Numbered from the stretch's first letter, positions 9,534 through 19,180 are shown. The stretch: DNA of 64,000 nt from Nemertoderma westbladi (GCA_032718475.1 JAUCBJ010002693.1:1-64000), one strand, 5' to 3'. Made by a program: numbers and translations. Notes: generated by a model not told the origin, from the letters alone.

Positions 9534-12500
9534 ACCTGAGGTGTCCGCAGTTGGACGTAAACCGTATCACCCTACTGATCAGACTTGATACACCGGAACT
9601 ACACATCCCCACCGGAGATATCGCCCGATCTATAAACCAGGATGACGGATTTTATGCTGAACGAACAATAATGGGATGGACACTCTGCGGCATTAAGGAG
9701 GAAACTACGGACACCTATACCTACCTTCCCAAATGTCAGATTAAAGAGAATGTAACCTCTGTGGGTTATTGCTCAGCTTCGGATCTTGACGAGGATTTGT
9801 TTCTGGAAACCGAGAAAACCCAACGAGAGATGACGAAATATTTTAATTTGGAGACCCAGGAGTTCGCGGAAAAGGACGAAAACCCATCCGAAGAGGACCA
9901 ATATTGTATGGACGTTCTCGACCAGGCCACGTTTAAAGACGGACACTGGTGTTCACCTATGTTATGGAAGGACCCAAACAAACCAATGGCAAACAACGCC
10001 AGCATGGCACTTAGGCGACTTAAAGGGATTCTACGCCGGCTGAATGACCAACCCGAGATAAAGGAGAAGTATAATACCGTAATCCAAGGATATCTCGATG
10101 ATGGATTAGCAGAAATGGTACCACGGAACGAACTGCAAGGTGGTAAAAGAACATATTATCTCCCAACCCACTATGTAGTAGAAGCCCGCAAAGGTGGGAA
10201 AATCCGAGTGGTAAATGATGCTGCCGCTATGTACCAGGGCGAATCCCTAAACAGTCAACTTTACACGGGACCCAACATATATAGCACACTCATCGGCGTA
10301 TTGATCAGGTTCAGGGAAAACCGGGTAGCATTCACCTGTGACATCAAGGCCATGTTTCATCAAGTTCGTACGTTACCAAGAGACTCGGACTGTCTACGTA
10401 TCCTATGGACAGATAAAACGCTTACTCAACAGGAGATTAGCCAACTCACGATAAAGGACGTAGACGTAATGCGTATGGTCGTCAGGATCTTCGGCGCTAA
10501 GGACTCGCCGGTAGCATGCAGTGACATGCTAAAGAGGACGGCAACTATGTGCGAAAACGAGTTCCCTCCAACCGTCATAGAAACCATTCAACGATGCTTC
10601 TACGTGGACGACGGATGCGACGGCGCGGATAATGTAGATGAGGCGTATCGGCTAGCAATGGGGATGGTAGAATGTCTAAAGAAAGGAGGGTTTCCGCTCG
10701 TGAAGTTCAGATCCCATGACAAAATACTTATGGAAAAGTTTCCGCAGGACATCCGGCTGGAAAATAACAAAATGTATTCGGAGGATGTGGAACACCGTGT
10801 ACTCGGAATTGAATGGGACATAGAATCAGACGAATTCATCTTCAAATATAAACCCTTACCCAAGCCTATGACAAAAAGGGGATGTTTGTCGATAAAAAGC
10901 GCCATCTTCGACCCACTAAATTTCATATCTCCAGTAACCTTGGCCGGAATGAACCTGATTAAGGAAATGTGGATAGAAGGACTGGGATGGGACGAAGAGC
11001 TCCCCCCACACCTCAGCGTCAAATGGAGAAAATGGACGGAGCAGCTCGAACACCTACATCTTATGCGGATACCTAGACCGTTCTTCCTCGATAAATTGCC
11101 CACAGATATCTTCCAGCTCCACACCTTTTCGGATGCTTCAAATACCGGAATCGGCGTAGTCACCTTCTTACGGAGACTAAGTAACGATGGAAACGGCGAT
11201 ACAAGCTTCTTATTCTCCAAAGCAAAGACAGTATCCGGGGAATTCGTAGCAACGATTCCGAGACTCGAGCTACAAGCTGCGGTTTGGGCAGTAAGACAGA
11301 ATCGCATGGTCATGCGAAATCTACGGATCCCCATAGAATCTCAACACTTCTGGGTCGATTCGAGTATAGTTCTCTATTATCTCCACTCTCCATCACGGCG
11401 CCACACCACGTTTGTTGCAAACCGAGCCACGGAGATTAAACAGTGTACCGGCCGAGAACAGTGGCATCACGTGAACAGGAAGGAAAACCCAGCGGACTTA
11501 TCAAGCCGAGGCGCCACCCCAAAACAACTCGGCAAAAGTAAACTCTGGCTTACAGGCCCGGAATTCCTACGGCAGCCACAATTAACATGGAGTACACGAT
11601 TCGACCCCGAGCTCGATAGCGGAAAATACTCCGAGGACGATAAAGAGATCCGTAAAATCCATCGAAGCAACGCGGTGGAAATTTATAGTTGTCTGACTGA
11701 GCCTGCAAAGGACTCGGGCAGGCACTATAACGTCGCGACGATCACTCAACTAGCGGCGTCTTTACATCGGTTGATCGAGCGAACTTCATCCATGAGACGG
11801 CTCGTCCACCACGTTATAACCCTTCGCAACTTCCTACGGTGGAAAAACAACAAACCGATAGTTCAACGGAATATACAAGAACTCATTATCGCGGAGAAGT
11901 GTATTGTTAGATATGTCCAGAAAGAAAGTTTCCCCGATGAATGGGAACAACTTAGTGCGGGCAAAACATTGAAACCGGACAGCCCAGTCTACCAACTGAG
12001 ACCAATGATGGGAGAGGACGGACTGATCCGACTGAATACCCGGATGGCAAACGCCCCGGTCGAATATGAGGTTAAATACCCGGCGCTTCTGCCCGGAACG
12101 TCGACACTAGCTAAGCTATTAATTCTACAATGTCACGAGGACAACCACCACGCAGGACAGAATTGGATTATAGCTAATATAAGACAAAGATATTGGATCA
12201 CCCACATCCAGCCACTGATCCGGAAAGTGTTGAAACGTTGCTTCACCTGCAGACGTTACCTAGCGCCACCAATCACCCAAAAGATGGCCGACTTACCAGC
12301 CACCCGTCTACAAGCGGATTCCCCACCATTCTACGTCACCGGAGTGGACTGTTTCGGACCGTTCACAGTTATTGAACGACGATCCAACATCAAATGCTGG
12401 GGAGCCATCTTCACCTGCCTGAGGTCTAGGGCAATTTACCTAGATATCGTGGTAAATCTGACACAACACGCATTCATCAACGCTCTGCGTCGGTTCGTGG

Positions 12501-13306
12501 CGAACAACGGGACATGCCGCCACATGTATTCCGATAATGGTACAAACTTCGTGGGAGGAGAAAGAGAACTTAGAGAAGCGATCGAGGGATGGTTTACCGA
12601 TAACACCGCATCCCAAGTCTGGAAGGAACACCAGATACAGTGGCACTTCCAGACCCCCTTAGCACCCCATACGAGCGGGGTATGGGAGAAACTGATCGAC
12701 CTAGTAAAACGATCCATGCGCGTCGCTCTAGGTGATACCCGGGTAACCCATGACACCCTCCGCACAACATTCTGCGAGATCACGGCTACCCTGAACAACC
12801 GACCCATTGTCCCTATCCGCGACGACCCCACAGACCTGGAGCCCCTCACTCCTAACCACCTACTGGGGAGACCCAAAACCCACGTTCTCCCGGAAACCAT
12901 GTTCCCGGATCCCAACGAGATCGCGAAACATACAAACTGGAAAAAGGCCCAAGCGTTGGCAGCGCATTGGTGGAGAATTTGGGCCCAGGAGTACCTCATA
13001 ACCCTCCGGACCAGGAGGAAATGGAACAACACCTACCGGAACGTCGCAGTTGGCGACATGGTACTAGTTAAAGAAGATCTCAAAGACCGCGTTCACTGGC
13101 CTGTGGCGCGGGTCGTGACCATACACCCAAGCAAAGACGGACTTGCGAGGACTGTGACGATACGAACGTCAAAGGGCCACTACCAACGCCCTATCCAGAA
13201 GCTGTGCCTTCTTGAAGGCAATGATAGCGGTGACTCTACGAGAGGTGATAAGATCCCTACTCAAGATCCTGCTGTGGACATTGGTGACAATTACAAACCC
13301 GTGTAA
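9515..13306 (+). CDS. Element 1 pol: RT, RNase H, integrase (BEL/Pao)
   Basis: 1263 codons, uninterrupted. The first residues are the end of the protease domain, with the BEL linker containing TIMGWTLCGI. RT spans about 170-480 with FTCDIKAMFHQV near 272 and catalytic YVDD near 360. The A17/RNase H region includes LHTFSDASNTGIGVV near 534 and NPADLSSRGA near 657. The integrase zinc domain (CHEDNHHAGQ...CFTCRR) starts near 873. The integrase core has D in VDCFGPF near 943, D in YSDNGTNFVG near 1005 and E in TSGVWEKLIDLVK near 1058. A DUF5641-like tail (KWNNTYRNVAVGDMVLVKED) closes it. It copies element RNA to DNA and inserts it. Translation probably depends on the frame change upstream. All catalytic motifs look intact. 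Confidence 0.95.
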   Translation: MDRDDVDLRCPQLDVNRITLLIRLDTPELHIPTGDIARSINQDDGFYAERTIMGWTLCGIKEETTDTYTYLPKCQIKENVTSVGYCSASDLDEDLFLETEKTQREMTKYFNLETQEFAEKDENPSEEDQYCMDVLDQATFKDGHWCSPMLWKDPNKPMANNASMALRRLKGILRRLNDQPEIKEKYNTVIQGYLDDGLAEMVPRNELQGGKRTYYLPTHYVVEARKGGKIRVVNDAAAMYQGESLNSQLYTGPNIYSTLIGVLIRFRENRVAFTCDIKAMFHQVRTLPRDSDCLRILWTDKTLTQQEISQLTIKDVDVMRMVVRIFGAKDSPVACSDMLKRTATMCENEFPPTVIETIQRCFYVDDGCDGADNVDEAYRLAMGMVECLKKGGFPLVKFRSHDKILMEKFPQDIRLENNKMYSEDVEHRVLGIEWDIESDEFIFKYKPLPKPMTKRGCLSIKSAIFDPLNFISPVTLAGMNLIKEMWIEGLGWDEELPPHLSVKWRKWTEQLEHLHLMRIPRPFFLDKLPTDIFQLHTFSDASNTGIGVVTFLRRLSNDGNGDTSFLFSKAKTVSGEFVATIPRLELQAAVWAVRQNRMVMRNLRIPIESQHFWVDSSIVLYYLHSPSRRHTTFVANRATEIKQCTGREQWHHVNRKENPADLSSRGATPKQLGKSKLWLTGPEFLRQPQLTWSTRFDPELDSGKYSEDDKEIRKIHRSNAVEIYSCLTEPAKDSGRHYNVATITQLAASLHRLIERTSSMRRLVHHVITLRNFLRWKNNKPIVQRNIQELIIAEKCIVRYVQKESFPDEWEQLSAGKTLKPDSPVYQLRPMMGEDGLIRLNTRMANAPVEYEVKYPALLPGTSTLAKLLILQCHEDNHHAGQNWIIANIRQRYWITHIQPLIRKVLKRCFTCRRYLAPPITQKMADLPATRLQADSPPFYVTGVDCFGPFTVIERRSNIKCWGAIFTCLRSRAIYLDIVVNLTQHAFINALRRFVANNGTCRHMYSDNGTNFVGGERELREAIEGWFTDNTASQVWKEHQIQWHFQTPLAPHTSGVWEKLIDLVKRSMRVALGDTRVTHDTLRTTFCEITATLNNRPIVPIRDDPTDLEPLTPNHLLGRPKTHVLPETMFPDPNEIAKHTNWKKAQALAAHWWRIWAQEYLITLRTRRKWNNTYRNVAVGDMVLVKEDLKDRVHWPVARVVTIHPSKDGLARTVTIRTSKGHYQRPIQKLCLLEGNDSGDSTRGDKIPTQDPAVDIGDNYKPV
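11698..11716 (+). promoter_or_regulatory. GNRA-type hairpin inside pol
   Basis: TGAGCCTGCAAAGGACTCG: outer stem with a T-G pair replacing C-G, bulged A, inner stem CCT/AGG, loop GCAA, which is another GNRA sequence. The changes relative to the gag copy preserve the fold. It lies between the RNase H and integrase domains. Confidence 0.5.
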
Positions 13307-14538
13307 CCCTTCTCATCATGTTGACAAACTCTTATAAAACTGTGATTTATCGACAACGAGTTATGGACCCCCTTTAAACCAACTGTAACCACGCAATGGT
13401 ATTTGTGTTTCCTCGTGTGTTATGTGGAGTCCAGCATCACCCTGCAGATGTTTCGACTGACGCAGGGTCGTTTATGCATTGTTTACCCTGATTTTGGTCA
13501 TCAGGACCTACGATATTGGATTATTGGAAATGGAAAAGATTTGAAGTGGAATTCATTGTATTCATCGCAGTATGTTATGTTGTCCGTTGCGTGCGCAGTT
13601 CGGGGCGTAGGCGGTGTAACAAGTCCAGCTGTAGGCGCAACACCCCCTCTATCCCGTTATTCTGGTGGGTCCATGGTGCATCCACATGACTTCGACGATA
13701 GAGGGTTTTATGTTTCTCAGTCGCGTTATTCTGGTGGGACCGTTACGTGGATTTTGGGGCGTAGGCGGTGTAACGAGTCCAGCTGTAGATCCCAGAATGT
13801 TGCGTAGCCCCATCCCACATGACTTCGTCGACTGAGCTTTATGTTGTTGGGAGTGTTATTCTGGTGGGTCCCTGGTGCATCCACGTGACTTCACTCCCAG
13901 CGTCGTCATTGTCCGTTACGTGCGCAGTTTGGGGCGTAGGCGGTGTAACGAGTCCAGCTGTAGATCCCAGATTGCCGCGTAACACCCCTTCCACGACAAA
14001 GATTAACCAAAGAAAATGATTGAATATAGTTGGAAATGATGAAAAGGATCAGACAACTCTGCTATAAACCTGAATGATGACGCGTATGCTGATGAAAATG
14101 AAATGATGCGCACCCTGGTGCTGCGCTTATAACCAATGATGATAGCCGGGGGGCTATAAACCCAATGATGATGTGGAAATAAATAAATGTGAAATAAATG
14201 GTGGAAATAAATGTTGAAATATATGTGGAAATAAATGAAATGAGATAAAATAATAATGAAATGAAAAAAGACAAAAAAAGGTATAAAAAAGTCTAAAGAA
14301 AAGAATTGGAAAAAAGAAAGGACAAAAAGGTCATAAAAAACTGGTTGGATATTAATGTATAGCTATAGTAACTGTAAATGCTGAATGTATTAGCAATAAG
14401 ATGATAGATGTCTATATAGCAATATTATTTAATAAACTGAATTAAATAAAAAACTGAATTATTCTGCTATCGCTATAGTTTCAGACTTTCTGGACTTATA
14501 ATTAACTGATCTAATTTGTAACGGATATAATCGTAAAT
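13307..14538 (+). repeat. Element 1 spacer between pol and ORF3, with internal repeats
   Basis: No convincing gene. Between about 13578 and 13995 two motifs recur in three blocks: GGGGCGTAGGCGGTGTAAC followed by AGTCCAGCTGTAG, and TTATTCTGGTGGG followed by variants of GTGCATCCAC. The rest (14060-14538) is very AT-rich with ATAAATG-type repeats and ends at the ORF3 start. A 134-codon frame over the repeats (13403-13807) has no protein-like features. The spacer may hold a signal for expressing the downstream ORFs; that is inference. Confidence 0.6.
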
Positions 14539-15336
14539 ATGGACCCAAATCGCCAAATTATCGGCGAATTACGTAACACGATAGATCTACTGGAATATTC
14601 GCAACCTGGATCCCCTGACTTTGATACAAATTGGAGCACCCTGCTAAATGAGAACATGCGAGTCATTAAATTCACCGGGCGAGAGGGACCGGATTCTAAG
14701 AATCTACGAGCCCTCCGGTTAGCCGATGCTAGTACGAGACTGAAAAGAACTCGGAACGCAAAGGCAACCGGAGGGGACGATTCGTCGTTTTGGGAAACGT
14801 TCCGGCAGAGCGTCTACAGATCCCGATGTTTGATCTACGACAACGAGGGAAACGCGACGCCCACCTCGAAAGCGATTACGTTGGCGAGATGTCAAAGTTT
14901 CGTCGACGACAAGAGTACGTACCTCGCCCACTGGGGAAACCTGTCGGAGTGTACGGCGACGCTTCGAGAGGAACGCGTATCGATTATCCAGAACCGAGAC
15001 GACTACCAGGAAAAGTACGGGGCGAAAGAATACGGTCGATCCTTAGTCGTCGTCCTCGGAACCCTGGACGGTTTGGTACTTGTGTGCCGAATATTCCCGA
15101 CACCCAGACAGGAAGTGCAGGCAGCCGGAGCGATCTGGTTGCTGCCTCCAGAAATCCAAAAGATCCTCTTCGACTTCGACGTCATTAAAATCGGGTCGGA
15201 TATCAAGGCGGACGTCCGGAACGACTACGCGAACGCCCCTGCAGGAAGAAACCGACGAGACGACCTCAACGCCCTTAGCCATTGCATCGACACTCAAACG
15301 CTACTAGCCTGGTTACGATTCGCCGAGTTCATGTGA
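14539..15336 (+). CDS. Element 1 ORF3: N-terminal part of a predicted RNase D/WRN-like exonuclease protein
   Basis: 265 codons from ATG (MDPNRQIIGEL) to TGA at 15334. From residue 165 the sequence resembles the 3'-5' exonuclease fold of RNase D, WRN and EXD2. It has a strand-like RSLVVVLGTLDGLVLVCRIF, then LPPEIQKILFDFDVIKIGSD with IKADV (matching the family's K-x-G-x-x-I-x-x-D second motif), then CIDTQTLLAWLRF (matching D-T-x-x-L-A). A canonical first DxE motif is not evident, so activity is uncertain. The fold would continue past the TGA into the next ORF, which is in the same frame. The N-terminal 160 residues are unrecognised. It contains a GNRA hairpin copy at 14735-14753. Confidence 0.6.
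   Translation: MDPNRQIIGELRNTIDLLEYSQPGSPDFDTNWSTLLNENMRVIKFTGREGPDSKNLRALRLADASTRLKRTRNAKATGGDDSSFWETFRQSVYRSRCLIYDNEGNATPTSKAITLARCQSFVDDKSTYLAHWGNLSECTATLREERVSIIQNRDDYQEKYGAKEYGRSLVVVLGTLDGLVLVCRIFPTPRQEVQAAGAIWLLPPEIQKILFDFDVIKIGSDIKADVRNDYANAPAGRNRRDDLNALSHCIDTQTLLAWLRFAEFM
14735..14753 (+). promoter_or_regulatory. GNRA-type hairpin inside ORF3
   Basis: CGAGACTGAAAAGAACTCG, identical to two copies in each LTR; identity extends a few bases beyond both ends (about 27 bases in all, 14733-14759 against 5239-5265). It sits in protein-coding sequence, so it either serves as a shared RNA signal or was copied from the LTR. Confidence 0.55.
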
Positions 15337-15348
15337 GGATTCCAAGAG

Positions 15349-17139
15349 GTGAGACCGACGAAATCCGGGATCGGCTACCTCGCTGTGCTAAACGGCGGTA
15401 TCGACTTCAAACCCCAGAAATTCCGGGACTATAATAAAATATACGGTGGATACCCGGGATTAGAAATAAAGAGCGAGCGAGAGGGTCGATGGAAGGACGT
15501 TGATCGGAAGTGGACGATACACCAAAGGTGGGAGAATCCCGATCGACGGAACTACGTTTACGTCGTTATGGAGTGCTACACCGTCGCTAAGTTTATCTGT
15601 AAAACTCTCGATAACCTTATTACGGCGGTCCCCCTTTCCTTCGTCGACTACGACTGGAACGAGGTCATACACCACGCGTTCAAAGCGGTCGAGAACATCG
15701 CACCGGGAGAGACTAAAACGCTCGCCGTTATCGATTCCTGGGACGAGAGCGGGCCTTACGACATCCCTACGATTACCAAACTTCTCGGTGCGGAGGAGCC
15801 TCTGATCTCTTCGGAAGGGGAAGAGATATGGCTAAACGAGGGTGTTCTACTCTCCACCCCGAAGCGACAACTCGAGCCGGAGGCCGCGTATGGACCGGCC
15901 GCCAAACGGGTTGCCTCGGCCGAACCGATGAAGAGAGCAGGCGTTTACACCCCACGCGGCTCCGGTAGCCCCGCGAGGGAGGTAGCCACTACAGCTGCAT
16001 TGAGCGACTTCGGCAACATATGCCAACGGTTATCCCCGTATCCTTTCCCGGGTGGCGAAGATTGGTCGTCGGAGATTCCGAGTACCAGCCACCAACGGAC
16101 CCGCTCAGCGATACTGGTCGAGGAGGGCCCCAGCGATGCGCCGACCCCCGACGATCTCCTCGGTATCCCTCCGTCTAAAACCCCGGCACCTCTTCGCCGA
16201 CCAGCGGTGGCTACTACACCCGCCGTTCCTCAGGACCCTATGCGACTAACCCGTTGGTACGCCGAGCAAACTGAATGGATCCACCGCCAGAAACGGTCGT
16301 CTGAGTTGAGACCAGCGGGACACAAAGAAGGTTATCGGAGCGAGAACCTACTACGCAAAAGCCTAGCATTCCGCGGGCTACCGACCACCGCGAATATTCC
16401 GAAGAGCGACCGACGACTCGAGTATCACGTCGGCGTCCCGATTCCGATATTTCCTGGTCGAGAGATGCAGTTGGAGGTATGCGGCGACTGTGGTTCGGAG
16501 CAGTGCCCACGCGGTAGAAGGAATCGGGTTACCGATTCTTGCCTCCAGCTCCTCGGGATACTCTATTGCCCATACTGCGCGACATCGGGCCACGACGTTT
16601 CCGTCTGTCCGATCCTTTATAACCTCTGCACCACGTGCGGTTTCCGTGGACATTCCTCTAGCCCCCGCTGCTATATCAAATGTCCAACCAAAGACGTTAC
16701 CGCTATGGGAAATATGGTCATGTTTGAAACATACGCAAACAGCCACTTAAAGACCAAGGTTCGGAGAAACGCTCGGAATATCGCGCAGGAGATGGCGTGC
16801 GGGTATTTCTCTTTCCCGGAACGCCTCCACACGTCGGCCACGCTACCTTTCCATTACGTGGATCTGCTACTGAGCGCCGGATTATTCGGTCCATTTGAAG
16901 TCATTAGACGGTTATACTCGTATAAAGAGGAGTTCGGTGACGGAGAGTGGTTCCTAGAGGCAGGCAAGTCTGAGTTGGAGAGACGAACCGACATGATCCC
17001 TATGCCATCGAAAGGAAGAGCCGCCAGGAGACAAGCCGAAGCGTTACTCACGATGGACGTTGACGCTCCTCTACCAGCCATAGCGATCGATGAGAGTCGA
17101 CGGGCGAAGAGACGAAAGGCGTATCAGAGAAAGAAATAG
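15349..17139 (+). CDS. Element 1 ORF4: exonuclease C-terminal part plus zinc-knuckle protein
   Basis: 596 codons counted from GTG at 15349; the frame is open from 15337, directly after the TGA that ends ORF3, so one stop divides a single longer frame. The first 100 residues resemble the C-terminal half of an RNase D-like domain (GYLAVLNGGIDFKPQK, then NYVYVVMECYTVAKFICKTL where the family has Y-x-x-x-D; here E replaces D). A Pro-rich linker follows (about 170-300). Cysteine clusters start near 377 (CGDCGSEQC), 406 (YCPYCATSGHDVSVC) and 427 (CTTCGFRGHSSSPRC). A helical region and a basic tail (RRAKRRKAYQRKK) close the protein. The cysteine region resembles the post-pol ORF of element 2. A nucleic-acid-binding role is inferred. 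Confidence 0.65.
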   Translation: MRPTKSGIGYLAVLNGGIDFKPQKFRDYNKIYGGYPGLEIKSEREGRWKDVDRKWTIHQRWENPDRRNYVYVVMECYTVAKFICKTLDNLITAVPLSFVDYDWNEVIHHAFKAVENIAPGETKTLAVIDSWDESGPYDIPTITKLLGAEEPLISSEGEEIWLNEGVLLSTPKRQLEPEAAYGPAAKRVASAEPMKRAGVYTPRGSGSPAREVATTAALSDFGNICQRLSPYPFPGGEDWSSEIPSTSHQRTRSAILVEEGPSDAPTPDDLLGIPPSKTPAPLRRPAVATTPAVPQDPMRLTRWYAEQTEWIHRQKRSSELRPAGHKEGYRSENLLRKSLAFRGLPTTANIPKSDRRLEYHVGVPIPIFPGREMQLEVCGDCGSEQCPRGRRNRVTDSCLQLLGILYCPYCATSGHDVSVCPILYNLCTTCGFRGHSSSPRCYIKCPTKDVTAMGNMVMFETYANSHLKTKVRRNARNIAQEMACGYFSFPERLHTSATLPFHYVDLLLSAGLFGPFEVIRRLYSYKEEFGDGEWFLEAGKSELERRTDMIPMPSKGRAARRQAEALLTMDVDAPLPAIAIDESRRAKRRKAYQRKK

Positions 17140-17294
17140 TGGATCGGGATATTCCAGGAACATTTATCAAACATTTATTTTTATACAAACTCTAGGCCAA
17201 ATTAATTAAAAACTATGCAATATTAAATTTGGGTTTTTTATATTGGGAATGACCTACGCAAACTCAATCGACCGACAGACTTCACGAAGGTCAT

Positions 17295-17304
17295 TGGGGG
17301 GGAC
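17295..17304 (+). promoter_or_regulatory. Polypurine tract of element 1
   Basis: TGGGGGGGAC lies directly before the 3' LTR, the place and composition expected for the plus-strand DNA primer. Confidence 0.7.
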
Positions 17305-18893
17305 TGTTCGCGGTATTTCAACTTTCCATAACGCGAGTTGAATATTTTTGTATTTATTCAAAATTGATTATTCCGATATTACTACTGGGTGCGGGACCAT
17401 GGGTTTTGGGCACATTCTATAAACTGGGGGCGATTTATGGGCGAATTTTGGGGCAACTTACAGGGTACGGGAATAATTTCATAGTTATAAGGGCCAGGGG
17501 GGGATGGAAAATGCAAGCAGTATTCAGGTTAGCCTGAGTACTATTAGGCCCTGGCCAACTTCCTGCTGCCTGTAGGGGTGGATTTGGTAATGCGCCAGGC
17601 CTAAAGGACAAGGACTGCCCTTAGCGGTCCCTGGCCAACAGCAGCCATTACGAGACTGAAAAGAACTCGGACCGCTGACTGCTTGTGTCAGGGATTTGCG
17701 ACGGGAAACGACGGCCCCTTAGTAGCCAAGCCGTTCTGGTTCTCGATGATCAAACCCTTCGGGGTTCGTGAGGGGTGGAGCGGACACGCGAACGGGTGGC
17801 CAACTAACGACTGCCCCCTGAGCTAAGCCGTACTGGTTCTCGATGACCGATCCCTTCGGGGTTCGCGAGGGGTGGGACGGACATGCGAAAGGGCTGGCCA
17901 CAGGACGGGTTTGACGAGGACTGCCCTTAGCGGTCTCAGGTCAACGGCAGCTACTACGAGACTGAAAAGAACTCGGAACGCTGACTGCTTGTACCGGGAT
18001 CTGCGACGGGAACCGACGACAGACCCCTTAGCCAAGCCGTACTGGTTCTCGATGATCGTTCCCTTCGGGGTTCGTGAGGGGTGGAACGGACACGCGATGG
18101 GGTCGAAAGACAAAGGACTAGACTCGACTAGACTCTACTGGCCTACCGACTGTTCGGAGCAGTTTCTCGGCTGCCGAAGCGACTACGAGCCTGAAAGGGA
18201 CTCGGAAAGCCTAGGTGGTTGGGTTTCTGTGATGAACCGACGGACCCCTAGCCAAGCCGTTCTGGTTCTCGATGATCGAACCCTTCGGGGTTCGTGAGGG
18301 GTGGAACGGACACGTGAACGGGTCCACCGACACGACAGACTCCTAGCCAAGCCGTACTGGTTCTCGATGACCGATCCCTTCGGGGTTCGAGAGGGGTGGT
18401 ACGGATACGCGACAGAGTCTACCGACTGGACCGACCCTTAGCCAAGCCGTGCTGGTTCTCGATGATCGTTCCCTTCGGGGTTCGTGAGGGGTGGAACGGA
18501 CACGCGACAGGGTCGACCGACACCGACACTACGGCACTAAGACTAGGACCGAGGGAAAATCTGGGGAACATTAGGTAGGCTAAACTGAGCGAACAGTGGG
18601 TAATTAAATAATATACTGTAGGGATTTATATTATCGTGTATAATTATTGTGAATATTTGGTGTATATTGATTTGGGGAAGCCCAAAATTATTCTTAATCA
18701 AGGTTCAACAGAGTTCAGTTACATTAAAGAGTATATCCAACTAATGCAGCTTTTTCTCAACCGCAACCCTGCATCTCAGAAATCATTCCTTCTCCAAAAT
18801 CAATATCCGGTGACTGGCCGGGGCTCAGTGGTCTGTAAAGTCACGTCTCCAGCATCGGCGTTTTTCCCCCCTGGTGTTGGGATAACGGCAACA
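17305..18893 (+). repeat. 3' LTR of element 1
   Basis: 1589 bp, matching 4589-6179 with roughly 14 visible differences and small indels, ending CGGCAACA and followed by the target duplication CGATC. It holds the same six cUUCGg modules (hairpin centres near 17759, 17857, 18065, 18285, 18379 and 18475). Confidence 0.95.
17651..18204 (+). promoter_or_regulatory. Three GNRA-type hairpins in the 3' LTR
   Basis: Copies at 17651-17669, 17957-17975 and 18186-18204, identical to their counterparts in the 5' LTR. Confidence 0.55.
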
Positions 18894-19033
18894 CGATCCA
18901 TATAGACATCCGTATAGAACTAATTAGCTGGTATCGACCCCAGTGGATAAAAGGGTGAGTGCACCCTGGAGAGATACAGCATTACATTTTTTTTTATTCC
19001 TTATTATAAACTTTGTTGTTTTTCTTCCTCTAG

Positions 19034-19180
19034 GTGGTAACGCCTTACAAAGCCAAAAATTTACTCTCGAGTGGTCCTGGATTTACATGGATACAAAGGA
19101 AGTTATAGTTAATGAATCCAATGCTTATATCGATGTGAAGTTAATAAGGAATGGCTATCTGGGAGAGCAATCTGTTATAG
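19034..19180 (+). CDS. FRAS1/FREM2-like exon b: linker and start of Calx-beta 1
   Basis: 147 bp, acceptor TTCTTCCTCTAG, donor ATAG|GTGAGT, phase 1 at both ends. It encodes GGNALQSQKFTLEWSWIYMD and NAYIDVKLIRNGYLGEQSVI. The W-x-W-I linker and R-x-G-Y-L-G-E are hallmarks of the junction between the CSPG repeats and Calx-beta 1 in this family. The preceding intron (14.7 kb) is almost entirely element 1. Confidence 0.95.

Larger units (their letters stand above)
4589..18893 (+). mobile_element. Element 1: complete BEL/Pao LTR retrotransposon with extra post-pol genes (14.3 kb)
   Basis: Direct LTRs (4589-6179 and 17305-18893) begin TGTTCGCGG and end CGGCAACA. The whole unit is flanked by the 5-bp duplication CGATC (4584-4588 and 18894-18898). 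I could spot about 14 differences between the LTRs, near 1%, so the insertion is recent. The internal part codes for gag-protease (DUF1759, zinc knuckles, DUF1758), then RT, RNase H and integrase with a DUF5641-like tail, the order typical of BEL/Pao. Two further ORFs follow pol. It lies in sense orientation inside an intron of the host matrix gene. At 14.3 kb it is much longer than ordinary BEL elements. Near-intact frames suggest recent activity, but one stop codon and one frame change need explaining. Confidence 0.95.

Noticed and set aside
13403-13807. 134-codon frame after pol
   Set aside because: It runs over the internal repeats of the spacer and resembles no env or other protein.
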